Positions 22,914-33,445 of a DNA stretch of 64,000 nucleotides are shown here, one piece after another; positions within the stretch are counted from its first letter, which is position 1; every line of letters begins with the position of its first letter. Origin of the DNA: Macrothele yani (taxonomy: Eukaryota > Arthropoda > Arachnida > Araneae > Macrothelidae); the NCBI GenBank assembly GCA_039090855.1, contig CM077022.1, forward strand, positions 70,580,971 through 70,644,970, read 5' to 3'. Made by a program: the position numbers and the translations under genes. The notes beneath the pieces were generated by a model. It ran no database searches, had not been told where the DNA came from, and saw only the letters and a program-made list of their open reading frames with translations.

Positions 22914-24141
22914 CACTATATTGACAAAAGTCACCGGACACCCCTTCAAAAGCAAATGAACAGATCCACTGCAAACAGTATAAAAACAAGCCTGCAGCTG
23001 ACCGCAATCACATCGCACTGTGAGATTGAGTGAAAATGTTACAGCAGGAGAGAACTGACTTTGAGAAAGGAAAGATTGTTGGGTGTTATATTAGTGGGTT
23101 GTCCATAAGAGAAACTGAGAGGCGTTTAAACATACCCAAGTCAACTGTTTTGGATATACTGAAGAAGTGGAAGACACATGGCGTGCCTGAAGCAGCAAAA
23201 CGTACCGGCAGACCAAAGAAAAATTAGTGATAGAGGACATCAAAGCCTCAGGATAACCGTTACAGCTAATCGACAGAGTACTACTGCACAAGACCTCAGT
23301 GTACAGGCGACAGGTGAATAAAAATGCTGGAACCTCGGTATGTACACGTACCATTCGCAGAGAACTTTATTCCATGGGTTACCGTGGTCGTGCGGCTGCT
23401 CATAAGCCTTTCATCTCCACTCAGAATGCTACTCAGCATTTAGCATGGTATAAAGAACATTTATCGTGGACCGTAGAACAAAGGAAACTGGTCCTATGGA
23501 CTGATGAATCCAGATACATGATCGATCAGTCTGAAGACCGTGTGTGGGTATGGCGGCAGCCGGGAAAACGCTATTTACCACAGTGTAGTGTTCCTACGGT
23601 CAAGTTTGGAGCTGGCAGTTTACTCGTGTGGGGGTGTTTTTTGTGGTATGGTTCCAGCCCATTGGTTATTGTGGACAAACCTGTTAACCAGCACGTCTAC
23701 CTTGATATTCTGGACAATTATGCCCTACCAACTCTGTGGCAATACTATGGAACCGAGTCTTGTTGGTACTAGCAGGATAATGCACCAAGCCATAAAGCAA
23801 GGACTGTTACAGTGTAGTTTGATGATAATTCCGTATTGTGTGTGGACTGGCCAGCACAGAGCCCTGGTCTTAATCTCATAGAGCACTTATGGGATGAATT
23901 AGAGCACCGCATAAGAAGTTCGAAACCAAGGTCTACTACTAAGCAACAGTTAGCAGCAGCATTATGTACTGAATGGAAGCGCATACCTATCGCTGTGTTC
24001 CAAAACCTTGTCGAAAGCATGTCTCGATGGGTCAGTGCATGCATTAAGGACAAAGGTGGACAGACACCGTACTAATGTATGTCAATAAATGCTATGTTGT
24101 GTTTCTCTTCTAGGTGTCTGGTGACTTTTGTCAATATAGTG
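22914..24141 (+). mobile_element. Tc1-type DNA transposon
   Basis: Left end CACTATATTGACAAAAGTCA, right end its exact inverse except one base inside (GGTGTCTGGTGACTTTTGTC AATATAGTG). TA precedes it at 22912-22913; on the right a (GT)n run follows, which has probably obscured the other TA. Transposase on the plus strand. Confidence 0.9.
23036..24075 (+). pseudogene. Tc1-type transposase, nearly complete
   Basis: MLQQERTDFEKGKIVGCYIS starts a helix-turn-helix, then LNIPKSTVLDILKKWK and the AT-hook-like GRPKK. A stop at 23227 and a frameshift separate it from the 157-codon DDE part: TIRRELYSMGYRGRAA, LVLWTDESRYMI (first Asp), SLLVWGCF. A TAG at 23769 replaces one codon just before QDNAPSHKA (second Asp), then a further frameshift leads to WPAQSPGLNLIEHLWDELE (final Glu, D..34..E) and the end KDKGGQTPY. 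With four or five lesions it is inactive, but it is among the better preserved Tc1 copies here. Confidence 0.87.
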
Positions 24142-24159
24142 TGTGTGTGTGTGTGTGTA
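24141..24159. repeat. (GT)n microsatellite
   Basis: GTGTGTGTGTGTGTGTGTA directly between a Tc1 end and the next mariner-type element. Confidence 0.9.
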
Positions 24160-24161
24160 TA

Positions 24162-26132
24162 CAGGGTGCATAGGAAAGTCCCTTTAGCCTGAAATAACTT
24201 GCGAACGAAGAGAGGTACAGTTATGCAAGTGAGACAAACGATATAGTAAAGCGATTACGCCCGATCAAATGCAACCGATAGCAGCGCCCCTAGTGGCAAA
24301 ATGTGGAAGTTAGCCATTGCAAATCGAAAATGAAAAGAGATAGAGCAAAATTTCTAATTACAAAGTTGTAGAGCATCTATTAATTAGTACCAAATGACAT
24401 TTGTTTCACACGGATAAAATAAATTGTCGCCTGAATATCCTAAAATGTCCAAAATCATTGCGCGACGATTCAAATCTGCATATTCACATTTCGCAAATGT
24501 AGCCGTACGCAAATGCAGATTGTGATGTTGTACTGTACCTACGATATAAAAACCAGTAGCAGGATGTACCCTGATCAGAAGTTTAGGTCTACGTATGCTG
24601 TGTGAGAATGGTGAGCTTCACTCACTCCCAATATTGCGAGATGGTGCTTATTTACGGCGAATGCCAACGAAATGCGGCACTAGCTGCACGGGAATATGCC
24701 GTTCCTTTTTTAGCTGGGCTACATCCAAGTGCGGTTACCATCGCAAGTGTAGTGAGTGAGACGGCTCAGGAAGACAGGAAGCACTAAAAGTCGTTCTCGT
24801 TCTGGCAGACCAGTGGGTGCAGGTATGCGTATAATGGCAGAGAAGATTTTGGCATATGCACTAGCCCATCCGCAAAGCAGTACAAGAGATATCAGCAGGG
24901 CGAGTGGCTTAACATGGGGCCATGCATGGCAAATATTGCATGCTCAAGGTGCACATCCCTCTTGTGTCACTCCGCAGCAAGAACTGTTACCACGAGACAA
25001 TGAGCGTCGATTTGATTAGTGCAACTGGGCGTTGATTAATGTTGAAGGTGACTCAGACTTTTTATCCAACATTCTTTGGTTGGACGAGGCAGTGTTCCAC
25101 CATACCGGATTACTAAACCGACAAAACGCCCACTACTGGGCGATGGAAAATCCCTTGTGGGGACGATCAACCAGACATCAAGTGTGTTGGTCTATTATAA
25201 CATGTGGTGCGGTATTTGGAAGAACCGCTTAGTGGTACCTGTGTTCTATGAAGGCACATTTAACGGACAGAGATACCTCCTACTATGACAGGATATCATA
25301 CCTGACTTTTTAAATTACATTCTTCTGTACGCATTACGTTCCTTGCGGTTCCAACATGACGGTCCCCCTGCACACCAGCCAGTAGCAGTGCGACACTTTC
25401 TCACATATTGTTTTGGGCAACGAATCATCGGGTATGGTGGTGCTGTTGAATGGCCTCCACGATCGTCGGACCTCACTCCGTTAGATTTCTTCCTCTGGGG
25501 TTACATAAAAAATCAGGTGTATGCAGCAGCACCTACAAGTCTGCTGGATCTACGTCGTCATGTTACAGATGCTTGCAATATGAGACACTTTCCATGCCGA
25601 GGAATGTGCATGCAGAGTTACTTTCACGAATACAAGTGTGTATCGTGGGCAATGGGGAACTCTTCGAACATACTTGACATTAACTTTTTATCACTGTGCG
25701 CCGGTTTGCCTTTTTTGTTTTTGTTTTGTCTGACGTCATCAAACTGTATTGACATAAGTACACATTTATGCAATAAATTGTGTGTATTTGCTCATACCTA
25801 TGCCTGTTCCCTTCAAACATTCACACAAAAGGTCGTGCATCGATTTCGGACATTTTAGGGTATTCAGGCGACAATTTATCTTATCCGTGTGAAACAAATG
25901 TCGTTTTGTACGGATTAAGTGATGCTCTACAACTTTGTAAATGGAAATTTTGCTCTCTCTCTTTACGTTTTTGATTTGGAATGGCTAACTTCCGCATTTC
26001 GCCACTAGGGGCGCTGCTAACAATTGCATTCGATCAGGCGTAGTCGCTTTACTATACCGTTATCTTACTTGCATAACTGTGCCTCTCTCCATTCGCAAGT
26101 TATTTCAGAAAGGGACTTTCCTATGCACCCTG
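24162..26132 (+). mobile_element. D..41..D mariner-type element with ~300-bp inverted repeats
   Basis: 24162-24464 and 25832-26132 are inverted copies (outer CAGGGTGCATAGGAAAGTCC; inner CCTAAAATGTCC). TA on both sides (24160-24161, 26133-26134). 1,971 bp. Same family as 20059-22088: outer ends share CAGGGTGC and AAGTCC, and the proteins share every block, but the long repeats have diverged strongly from each other. Confidence 0.9.
24608..25690 (+). pseudogene. Mariner-type transposase (DUF4817/DDE type), frameshifted
   Basis: MVSFTHSQYCEMVLIYGECQ and RNAALAAREYAVPF form the N-terminal helix-turn-helix; RSRSGRPVGAG then EKILAYALAHPQSSTRDISR is the linker. The DDE part has ILWLDEAVFHHTG (first Asp), NRQNAHYWAMENP, FQHDGPPAHQPVAVRHFL (second Asp) and WPPRSSDLTPLDFFLWG (third Asp); spacing between the last two is 41 residues. 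Stops at 25017 and 25286 and frameshifts near 24780 and 25200 break it. The order and spacing match the element at 20059. Confidence 0.85.
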
Positions 26133-26134
26133 TA

Positions 26135-27090
26135 TATATATACACACACAGGGGTAGCGCTGCTGATTGCATTATTTGTGATTTGTGAAAAAAATTCGCT
26201 TTGGCGATGGAAAAAAGTTTTGGCAAAATTATTGGTGATTACCTTTTTTTAATGACGCCCAATCTTTGAAGAAAGATTGTTTTTGCTTGGACATCAAGTC
26301 AAATTTTGCTTTAACAATGCCAAGGATATTTAAAAAATCAATATAGAATCTTTTAAATGCCATCATATTTGTGGATATCTTATCTTTTGATGTGAACCAC
26401 CAACCAATATTGCACTACTTATATGAAAATAGTTATTAGATGAAAGTTCTATAAATAATAAAGTGTAATTTTTCAGCAACATCTGCATTCTTTTTACACT
26501 GGCCCTTTTTAGATCCAAGCCACAGAATAAATGTAATACTCATTTTTTCAATTAATTTGAAATTTATCTGGTCAATAATTTTTTTGTTTAAAATTTTTAT
26601 AGGTAGTAATAAATTGAAAATAAGTGTGCATATTTCTTTCTATTGGCATATCTTGCTGCTTAATTATAAAGAATCTATAACCTATTGTTTTTGTACAATT
26701 AATTAAAACAACTTTGTTTTTATGGTTTCTATATTTCCAATGGAGAGTGGAAAAAAATTGGCGACTTCAAATCATATCTGGCGAAAGAAAATTGAATTTG
26801 CCAAAAACTGCAAGCACTGTATATATACATAGGCGTAGCATGACCGGGGGGGGGGGGGGACATTATTGGAAATAATTTCTTCGCAAATGCTCCTTTTCAA
26901 TTGCTATACCTTAGGTTTTTACATGCCTATCCAAAACTACAAGGTGTACTTGGTTGTTTCACCCAAATGCAATTAAAAAAAACATGCCTTTTAAAGCACC
27001 TCATGCAGTCAGTCAGACTATTATCAGATGACTGCATGTTATTGCAGTGTTAGAATTAAAAATAAATCTTCTACGGGCCCAGCGGACCAC
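26135..27090. other. Gene-free; dispersed-repeat material
   Basis: 26140-26830 shares short blocks with 42690-42880 (GGCGATGGAAAAAA, GATTAC, AATTTGGC/GCCAAAAACT, ending near TATATATACAT), so it is a longer copy of the same noncoding repeat. A 12-nt G run lies at 26847-26859. No ORF. Confidence 0.45.
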
Positions 27091-27094
27091 TCTA

Positions 27095-27262
27095 ATTTCC
27101 CATACATGAGACTAATGAAGAGAAAAAAGCTGAAATTTTTAACCGCACAGGTGAAAAATAAGAATGTGCTGCAAAACAGCGTGAATATAATGCGGCATGA
27201 GCAAGACAAAATTGTTCACTGAAATTTATTATGTAAATATTAAGCTGGAGCACATCACTGTA
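27095..27262 (+). repeat. Dispersed noncoding repeat, copy 1
   Basis: Matches 41230-41400 and 49315-49460: CATACATGAGA, AGAAAAAAGCTGAA, GCATGAGCAAGACAAAATTG, TTCACT and the downstream ATTAAGCTGGA-like block in the same order. No ORF. The RTE element at 27275 sits at its right edge. Confidence 0.7.
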
Positions 27263-27274
27263 TTCAATATATAT

Positions 27275-30200
27275 ATATCATCATCATCGTCAACCATTAT
27301 CAATCCACTGCTGGACGAAGGTCTCCCCAAGTTTCCTCCACAACGGTCTGTCTTGTGCCAGTCTCCTCCATGTCACCCCTGCATACTTTCGAATTTCATC
27401 CACCCATCTCCCATGTGGTCTTCTTCTGGGTCTTTTCCTGTCCCTTGGAATCCAATCTAAAATTTCAGCTGTCCATCGATGATCTGTCCTTCTGGCAGTA
27501 TGTCCAGCCCATTGCCATTTCAGGGATTTAACTCTGATCATGATGTCTTCCACTCTTGTCATTTTTCGGATCCACGAGTTCCTCTTCTTATCTCTCCTGG
27601 TTACACCAAGCATGCACCTCTCCATGCTTCTTTGAGTTGTCTGCAGCCTTTGTATGTCTCTTTTAGTTAAGGTCCACGTCTCCGCACCATACGTAAGCAC
27701 TGGAAGGATGCATTGATCAAACACTTTTCTTTTAAGACATAATGGCATATTGCTCTTGAAAATTATGCTGTTTCTTCCAAAAGCTCTCCAGGCAAGTTTT
27801 GTACGCCGATTAATTTCTTCATCAATGTGACCCTCACTTGATATCTGCTGTCCAAGATAAACGTACGTGTCTGTTATCTCCAGCTTTTCTCCATCAATCG
27901 ATAAATCTTCATTTCTTGTAAAAGCATTGAACATCACTTTTGTCTTCTGAAAGTTCATTTTTAATCCCACTTCTTTACTCTTGTCAGCAAGTTCCTGGAT
28001 CATACTCTGCAGCTCTGATGGGGTAGTTGCAAAAATGACTACGTCATCAGCAAAATGAAGGTGGGTTAGATAATCTCCATTAATCTTTATCCCCTTGTTT
28101 TCCCAGCTCAGTGACTGAAAAACACCCTCCAATGTGGCATTAAAGAGCTTCGGAGATATGGTGTCACCTTGTCTCACTCCCTTTCCAATTTTTACGTGTG
28201 TTGTATTTTCAAACAGCCTAATCTTTGCACTTGCATTTTCATAGATGTTATTAATAATATTAATGTATGCATCTTCAATACCGCAGGTTTTCAGAGCCAT
28301 TGTAACTGCTGATGGTTTCACCGAATCAAAGGCTTTTTCATAATCGATAAAAGCCATGCACAATGGAAGTTCATATTCCCTCGCTCTTTCAATTAGTTCT
28401 CTCAGCACGTGGATATGATCTATTGTGCTGTAGCCACTCCTGAATCCAGCTTGTTCTCTCGGTTGAGCCATGTCCAGTGTTACCTTCAAGCGGTGTGAAA
28501 GAACTTTAGTGAAGATTTTATAAACTACTGATAGGAGGCTGATAGGTCTGTAGTTTCCGAGATCCTCAATGTCACCTTTCTTATGTAGCAGGATAATTGT
28601 AGCGGTGTTCCAATCCTCAGGAATCTTTCTTTCATTAAGGCATCGAGTGAAAATTTGGGCGAGTACTGTTTCGATTTCTCCACTTGCTTCTTGTATGATG
28701 TCTACAGTAATTCCATCTTCTCCTGGAGCTTTTCCTCGCTTCATGTTCTTGATTGCATGTGCAACTTCTGCTGGAAGGACTGGAGGAACTCTGGTACTGG
28801 TATCTTTCATGATGTCTGGAGTGCATATATCATCCCTTTCATATAATTTGGAGTAGAAATCTTTCACTCTTGTCAAAATTTCGCCTCTATTTCTTGTTAC
28901 AGAACCATCTTCTTTTCTCAGTGCCATAATCTGTTTTCTTCCCTTACTGAGATGTCCCTTTGCTATCTTTAGGCTTTGGTTGTTTTCAATTGCTTTCCTC
29001 ACTAGTTCACAGTTGAATTTCCTTACGTCTTCAGTGATACTTTTTCTTACTGTCTTGCATAGCTCTATATATTCCACTTTGGAAGTCACATCTTCTTTAG
29101 TTGTCCTCATCTCTCTTCTTTTTTGCATCAACATTTTGGTTTTTCCTGATAATTTGTTCACATGCAACTTGTTCTTAGACCCAGCTAATTTTGTTGCTGT
29201 TTCCATAAGAGCTTTGGTTACTTTTCTGTTAACTTCAGAGATGTCCACTTCTTCCGATGTTAGGCCTTCTAAAGCAGAGAACCTGTTCTTCAGTTCCAAC
29301 TTGAAGGTATTATGGTGTTTTTTAAGGTTGGTTATGTCAATACATTTTGTTTGTCCTATGAGCTTGCCACGTTCAAGTTTAGTGTTGAGGTGCATCTTAC
29401 ATCTCACCAATCTATGGTCACTACCTGTGTTGAACTTGTTTAGCACACTGCAGTCTTCTATGACGAATTTTTTGTTACACATAATAAAATCAATTTCACT
29501 TGTCGTCCCATTTGGATGTCTCCATGTCCATTTCCTGTGTGGCTTTTTCTTGAAGAAGGAGTTCAAGATGAAAAACCCTTCTGCCTCTGCAAACTCAACG
29601 AGAGTATTTCCACGCTGGTTTCTGTTGCCATGACCGAATTTACCTACCGAAGTTTCATTCTGTTGCCGTTGCCCTATTTTTGCATTGAAATCTCCCATAA
29701 TTATTTTCAAGTGCTGCTTACCTTTATTATTTAGATGACAAATTTCCTCATAAAATTCTTCAATTTCTTCTTCAGGATGACTTGTGGTGGGTGCATAAGT
29801 TTGAATAATCTGAGCCTGGTATCTTTTCGAGAGTTGGATAACAAGTCGTGCAGCTCTGTCAGAGGAACTTTCAACTTCTACAACTTTATCCTTCAGTTTC
29901 TTGTTTATTATAAATCCAACACCACTAGTTCTGCCAGTATCTGTCCCACGATAGTAGAAGAGATGTCCACTTTTCAGTTCGATGAGATCTTCTCCTTTTC
30001 TCCTTACCTCACTTAGCCCCACGATGTCCCACTTGATCCTTTGTAGTTCCTCTTCCAATTCAAGAAGCCTTGAATCAGAAGATAGGGAGCGTCCATTGTA
30101 AGTAGCCAAGGTCAGCATCAGATGGCAGCCTAGTCCGGTCCTCCGGGGATTCTTAGCACCCTCTGCCTTCATGTCGCACTGGCCGCTGCCTTGGCCAGGT

Positions 30201-30460
30201 ACATTCCAGCTGCCGGAGACTGAGGGCCAAGATTTAAGTTGTGGAATCATTTTGGAGGGGTTTGGCCATAACTCACCACGCTGGCCAAGCGGGTTGGTGA
30301 GTGTGGGATAGCATTTCCTCTGATCCCGATGGTATAGTTATACCGCTATGGGCGGTCGTCAGAGCCCCTTTAGTGGGAACAGGATGCACCACGAGAAGGC
30401 GGGGTTGACATTTGTCAAGGAGAGGCTGTGATGTTACGCATCACCTGACCTTACATCCCA
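27275..30460 (-). mobile_element. RTE-type non-LTR retrotransposon, apparently full length
   Basis: 3.19 kb on the minus strand, close to the usual RTE length of about 3.2-3.3 kb. It has a ~210-bp 5' leader (30251-30460), one complete ORF, and a very short 3' end finishing in GATGATGATGATATATATAT, the kind of simple-repeat tail RTE elements carry in place of poly-A. It abuts a second copy (30461-33162) in the same direction. Confidence 0.92.
27290..30250 (-). CDS. RTE-type endonuclease-reverse transcriptase, intact
   Basis: 986 codons from an ATG with no interruption. Residues ~45-270 are an APE-type endonuclease: LATYNGRSL, GLSEVRRKGED (catalytic Glu), YAPTTSHPEEE, IMGDFNAKIG (Asp, Asn), SEIDFIMCNKK, TGSDHRLVRC (Asp, His). 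The reverse transcriptase follows from ~residue 480: KGDIEDLGNYRPISLL, EQAGFRSGYSTIDH, CMAFIDYEKAFDSV (motif A), KGVRQGDTISPKLF (motif B) and HFADDVVIFA (motif C, catalytic FADD, ~residue 732). The C-terminus WRRLAQDRPLWRKLGETFVQ is typical of the family. The protein nicks DNA and copies its RNA into the site. All catalytic residues are present, so it may be active or recently active. Such ORFs are often mis-named craniofacial development protein 2-like in databases. Confidence 0.95.
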   Translation of the reverse strand: MIPQLKSWPSVSGSWNVPGQGSGQCDMKAEGAKNPRRTGLGCHLMLTLATYNGRSLSSDSRLLELEEELQRIKWDIVGLSEVRRKGEDLIELKSGHLFYYRGTDTGRTSGVGFIINKKLKDKVVEVESSSDRAARLVIQLSKRYQAQIIQTYAPTTSHPEEEIEEFYEEICHLNNKGKQHLKIIMGDFNAKIGQRQQNETSVGKFGHGNRNQRGNTLVEFAEAEGFFILNSFFKKKPHRKWTWRHPNGTTSEIDFIMCNKKFVIEDCSVLNKFNTGSDHRLVRCKMHLNTKLERGKLIGQTKCIDITNLKKHHNTFKLELKNRFSALEGLTSEEVDISEVNRKVTKALMETATKLAGSKNKLHVNKLSGKTKMLMQKRREMRTTKEDVTSKVEYIELCKTVRKSITEDVRKFNCELVRKAIENNQSLKIAKGHLSKGRKQIMALRKEDGSVTRNRGEILTRVKDFYSKLYERDDICTPDIMKDTSTRVPPVLPAEVAHAIKNMKRGKAPGEDGITVDIIQEASGEIETVLAQIFTRCLNERKIPEDWNTATIILLHKKGDIEDLGNYRPISLLSVVYKIFTKVLSHRLKVTLDMAQPREQAGFRSGYSTIDHIHVLRELIERAREYELPLCMAFIDYEKAFDSVKPSAVTMALKTCGIEDAYINIINNIYENASAKIRLFENTTHVKIGKGVRQGDTISPKLFNATLEGVFQSLSWENKGIKINGDYLTHLHFADDVVIFATTPSELQSMIQELADKSKEVGLKMNFQKTKVMFNAFTRNEDLSIDGEKLEITDTYVYLGQQISSEGHIDEEINRRTKLAWRAFGRNSIIFKSNMPLCLKRKVFDQCILPVLTYGAETWTLTKRDIQRLQTTQRSMERCMLGVTRRDKKRNSWIRKMTRVEDIMIRVKSLKWQWAGHTARRTDHRWTAEILDWIPRDRKRPRRRPHGRWVDEIRKYAGVTWRRLAQDRPLWRKLGETFVQQWIDNG

Positions 30461-33162
30461 TATATATCATCATCATCATTGTCAACCATTATCAATCCAC
30501 TGCTGGACGAAGGTCTCCCCAAGTTTCCTCCACAACGGTCTGTCTTGTGCCAGTCTCCTCCATGTCACCCCTGCATACTTTCGAATTTCATCCACCCATC
30601 TCCCATGTGGTCTTCTTCTGGGTCTTTTCCTGTCCCTTGGAATCCAATCTAAAATTTCGGCTGTCCATCGATGATCTGTCCTTCTGGCAGTATGTCCAGC
30701 CCATTGCCATTTCAGGGATTTAACTCTGATCATGATGTCTTCCACTCTTGTCATTTTTCGGATCCACGAGTTCCTCTTCTTATCTCTCCTGGTTACACCA
30801 AGTATGCACCTGTCCATGCTTCTTTGAGTTGTCTGCAGCCTTTGTATGTCTCTTTTAGTTAAGGTCCACGTCTCTGCACCATACGTAAGCACTGGAAGGA
30901 TGCATTGATCAAACACTTTTCTTTTAAGACATAATGGCATATTGCTCTTGAAAATTATGCTGTTTCTTCCAAAAGCTCTCCAGGCAAGTTTTGTACGCCG
31001 ATTAATTTCTTCATCAATGTGACCCTCACTTGATATCTGCTGTCCAAGATAAACGTACGTGTCTGTTATCTCCAGCTTTTCTCCAATCGATAAATCTTCA
31101 TTTCTTGTAAAAGCATTGAACATCACTTTTGTCTTCTGAAAGTTCATTTTTAATCCCACTTCTTTACTCTTGTCAGCAAGTTCCTGGATCATACTCTGCA
31201 GCTCTGATGGGGTAGTTGCAAAAATGACTACGTCATCAGCAAAACGAAGGTGGGTTAGATAATCTCCATTAATCTTTATCCCCTTGTTTTCCCAGCTCAG
31301 CGACTGAAAAACACCCTCCAAAGTGGCATTAAAGAGCTTCGGAGATATGGTGTCACCTTGTCTCACTCCCTTTCCAATTTTTACGTGTGTTGTATTTTCA
31401 AACAGCCTAATCTTTGCACTTGCATTTTCATAGATGTTATTAATAATATTAATGTATGCATCTTCAATACCGCAGGTTTTCAGAGCCATTGTAACTGCTG
31501 ATGGTTTCACCGAATCAAAGGCTTTTTCATAATCGATAAAAGCCATGCACAATGGAAGTTCATATTCCCTCGCTCTTTCAATTAGTTCTCTCAGCACGTG
31601 GATATGATCTATTGTGCTGTAGCCACTCCTGAATCCAGCTTGTTCTCTCGGTTGAGCCATGTCCAGTGTTACCTTCAAGCGGTGTGAAAGAACTTTAGTG
31701 AAGATTTTATAAACTACTGATAAGAGGCTGATAGGTCTGTAGTTTCCAAGATCCTCAATGTCACCTTTCTTATGTAGCAGGATCATTGTAGCGGTGTTCC
31801 AATCCTCAGGAATCTTTCCTTCATTAAGGCATCGAGTGAAAATTTGGGCGAGTAATGTTTCGATTTCTCCACTTGCTTCTTGTATGATGTCTACAGTAAT
31901 TCCATCTTCTCCTGGAGCTTTTCCCCGCTTCATGTTCTTGATTGCATGTGCAACTTCTGCTGGAAGGACTGGAGGAACTCTGGTACTGGTATCTTTCATG
32001 ATGTCTGGAGTGCATGTATTATCCCTTTCATATAATTTGGAGTAGAAATCTTTCACTCTTGTCAAAATTTCGCCTCTATTTCTTGTTACAGAACCATCTT
32101 CTTTTCTCAGTGCCATAATCTGCTTTCTTCCCTTACTGAGATGTCCCTTTGCTATCTTTAGGCTTTGGTTGTTTTCAATTGCTTTCCTCACTAGTTCACA
32201 GTTGAATTTTCTTACGTCTTCAGTGATACTTTTTCGTACTGTCTTGCATAGCTCTATATATTCCACTTTGGAAGTCACATCTTCTTTAGTTGTCCTCATC
32301 TCTCTTCTTTTTTGCATCAACATTTTCGTTTTTCCTGATAATTTATTTACATGCAACTTGTTCTTAGACCCAGCTAATTTTGTTGCTGTTTCCATAACAG
32401 CTTTGGTTACTTTTCTGTTAACTTCAGAGATGTCCACTTCTTCAGATGTTAGGCCTTCTAAAGCAGAGAACCTGTTCTTCAGTTCCAACTTGAAGGTATT
32501 ATGGTGTTTTTTAAGGTTGGTTATGTCAATAGATTTTGTTTGTCTTATGAGCTTGCCACGTTCAAGTTTAGTGTTGAGGTGCATCTTACATCTCACCAAT
32601 CTATGGTCACTACCTGTGTTGAACTTGTTTAGCACACTGCAGTCTTCTATGACGAATTTTTTGTTACACATAATAAAATCAATTTCACTTGTCGTGCCAT
32701 TTGGATGTCTCCATGTCCATTTCCTGTGTGGCTTTTTCTTGAAGAAGGAGTTCAAGATGAAAAACCCTTCCGCCTCTGCAAACTCAACGAGAGTATTTCC
32801 ACGCTGGTTTCTGTTGCCGTGACCGAATTTACCTACTGAAGTTTCATTCTGTTGCCGTTGCCCTATTTTTGCATTGAAATCTCCCATAATTATTTTCAAG
32901 TGCTGCTTACCTTTATTATTTAGATGACAAATTTCCTCATAAAATTCTTCAATTTCTTCTTCAGGATGACTTGTGGTGGGTGCATAAGTTTGAATAATCT
33001 GAGCCTGGCATCTTTTCGAGAGTTGGATAACAAGTCGTGCAGCTCTGTCAGAGGAACTTTCAACTTCTACAACTTTATCCTTCAGTTTCTTGTTTATTAT
33101 AAATCCAACACCACTAGTTCTGCCAGTATCTGTCCCACGATAGTAGAAGAGATGTCCACTTA
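30461..33162 (-). mobile_element. RTE-type retrotransposon, second copy, 5' truncated
   Basis: Nearly identical to the copy at 27275 over its whole length (a few percent or less difference by eye), including the (ATC)n/(AT)n tail. It stops abruptly at 33162 inside the endonuclease (after the codons for SGHL). There it joins the Penelope pseudo-LTR. 5' truncation is the common fate of target-primed reverse transcription. Confidence 0.92.
30482..33162 (-). CDS. RTE-type endonuclease-reverse transcriptase, N-terminus missing
   Basis: The frame is open from the truncation at 33162 to the same stop as the neighbour copy. It lacks about the first 95 residues, including the NGRS and SEVRR motifs, but keeps GDFNAKIG, SDHRLV and the whole reverse transcriptase with RFADDVVIFA. 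One codon is lost relative to copy 1 (LSIGEKLE in place of LSIDGEKLE). No promoter or start is left and the first in-frame ATG is that of MGDFN, so no functional nuclease is expected. The good preservation implies a recent insertion. Confidence 0.9.
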
Positions 33163-33445
33163 AGGAAAAACTTTAGAATTTAAAACGAAGGTTACAAAAT
33201 AACCTGAAAATAACCTGAAAATCAAAACGCGCAACGCAGCAGTTTTGAAAATTCAGAATTCACATTCTATAAAGAAGATACCTAAGCAAAAAAATACATA
33301 TATAATTTTGACTCACACCTAGTACAACATAGAAAAGGTTATGTATCTACCTGTGTGAGTAAAAGGAAAAAAAGATAAAAAAATAAAATAAAACAACTGA
33401 ATGTAGAAGGTGTCGAGAATACTGAGCCTTGGCTTTATCAAGGAC
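33163..33445 (-). repeat. Pseudo-LTR of the Penelope-like element, 3' copy
   Basis: Direct repeat of 39298-39573 with only a few differences (for example GGTTACAAAA against GGTTGCAAAA). It begins AAGGAAAAACTTTAGAATTT on the plus strand directly at the 5' truncation of the RTE copy and ends at GAGCCTTGGCTTT. Confidence 0.9.

Noticed and set aside
28980..29633. Long plus-strand open frames over both RTE copies (also 32169-32822)
   Set aside because: They are antisense shadows of the conserved reverse-transcriptase ORF and have no known motif.
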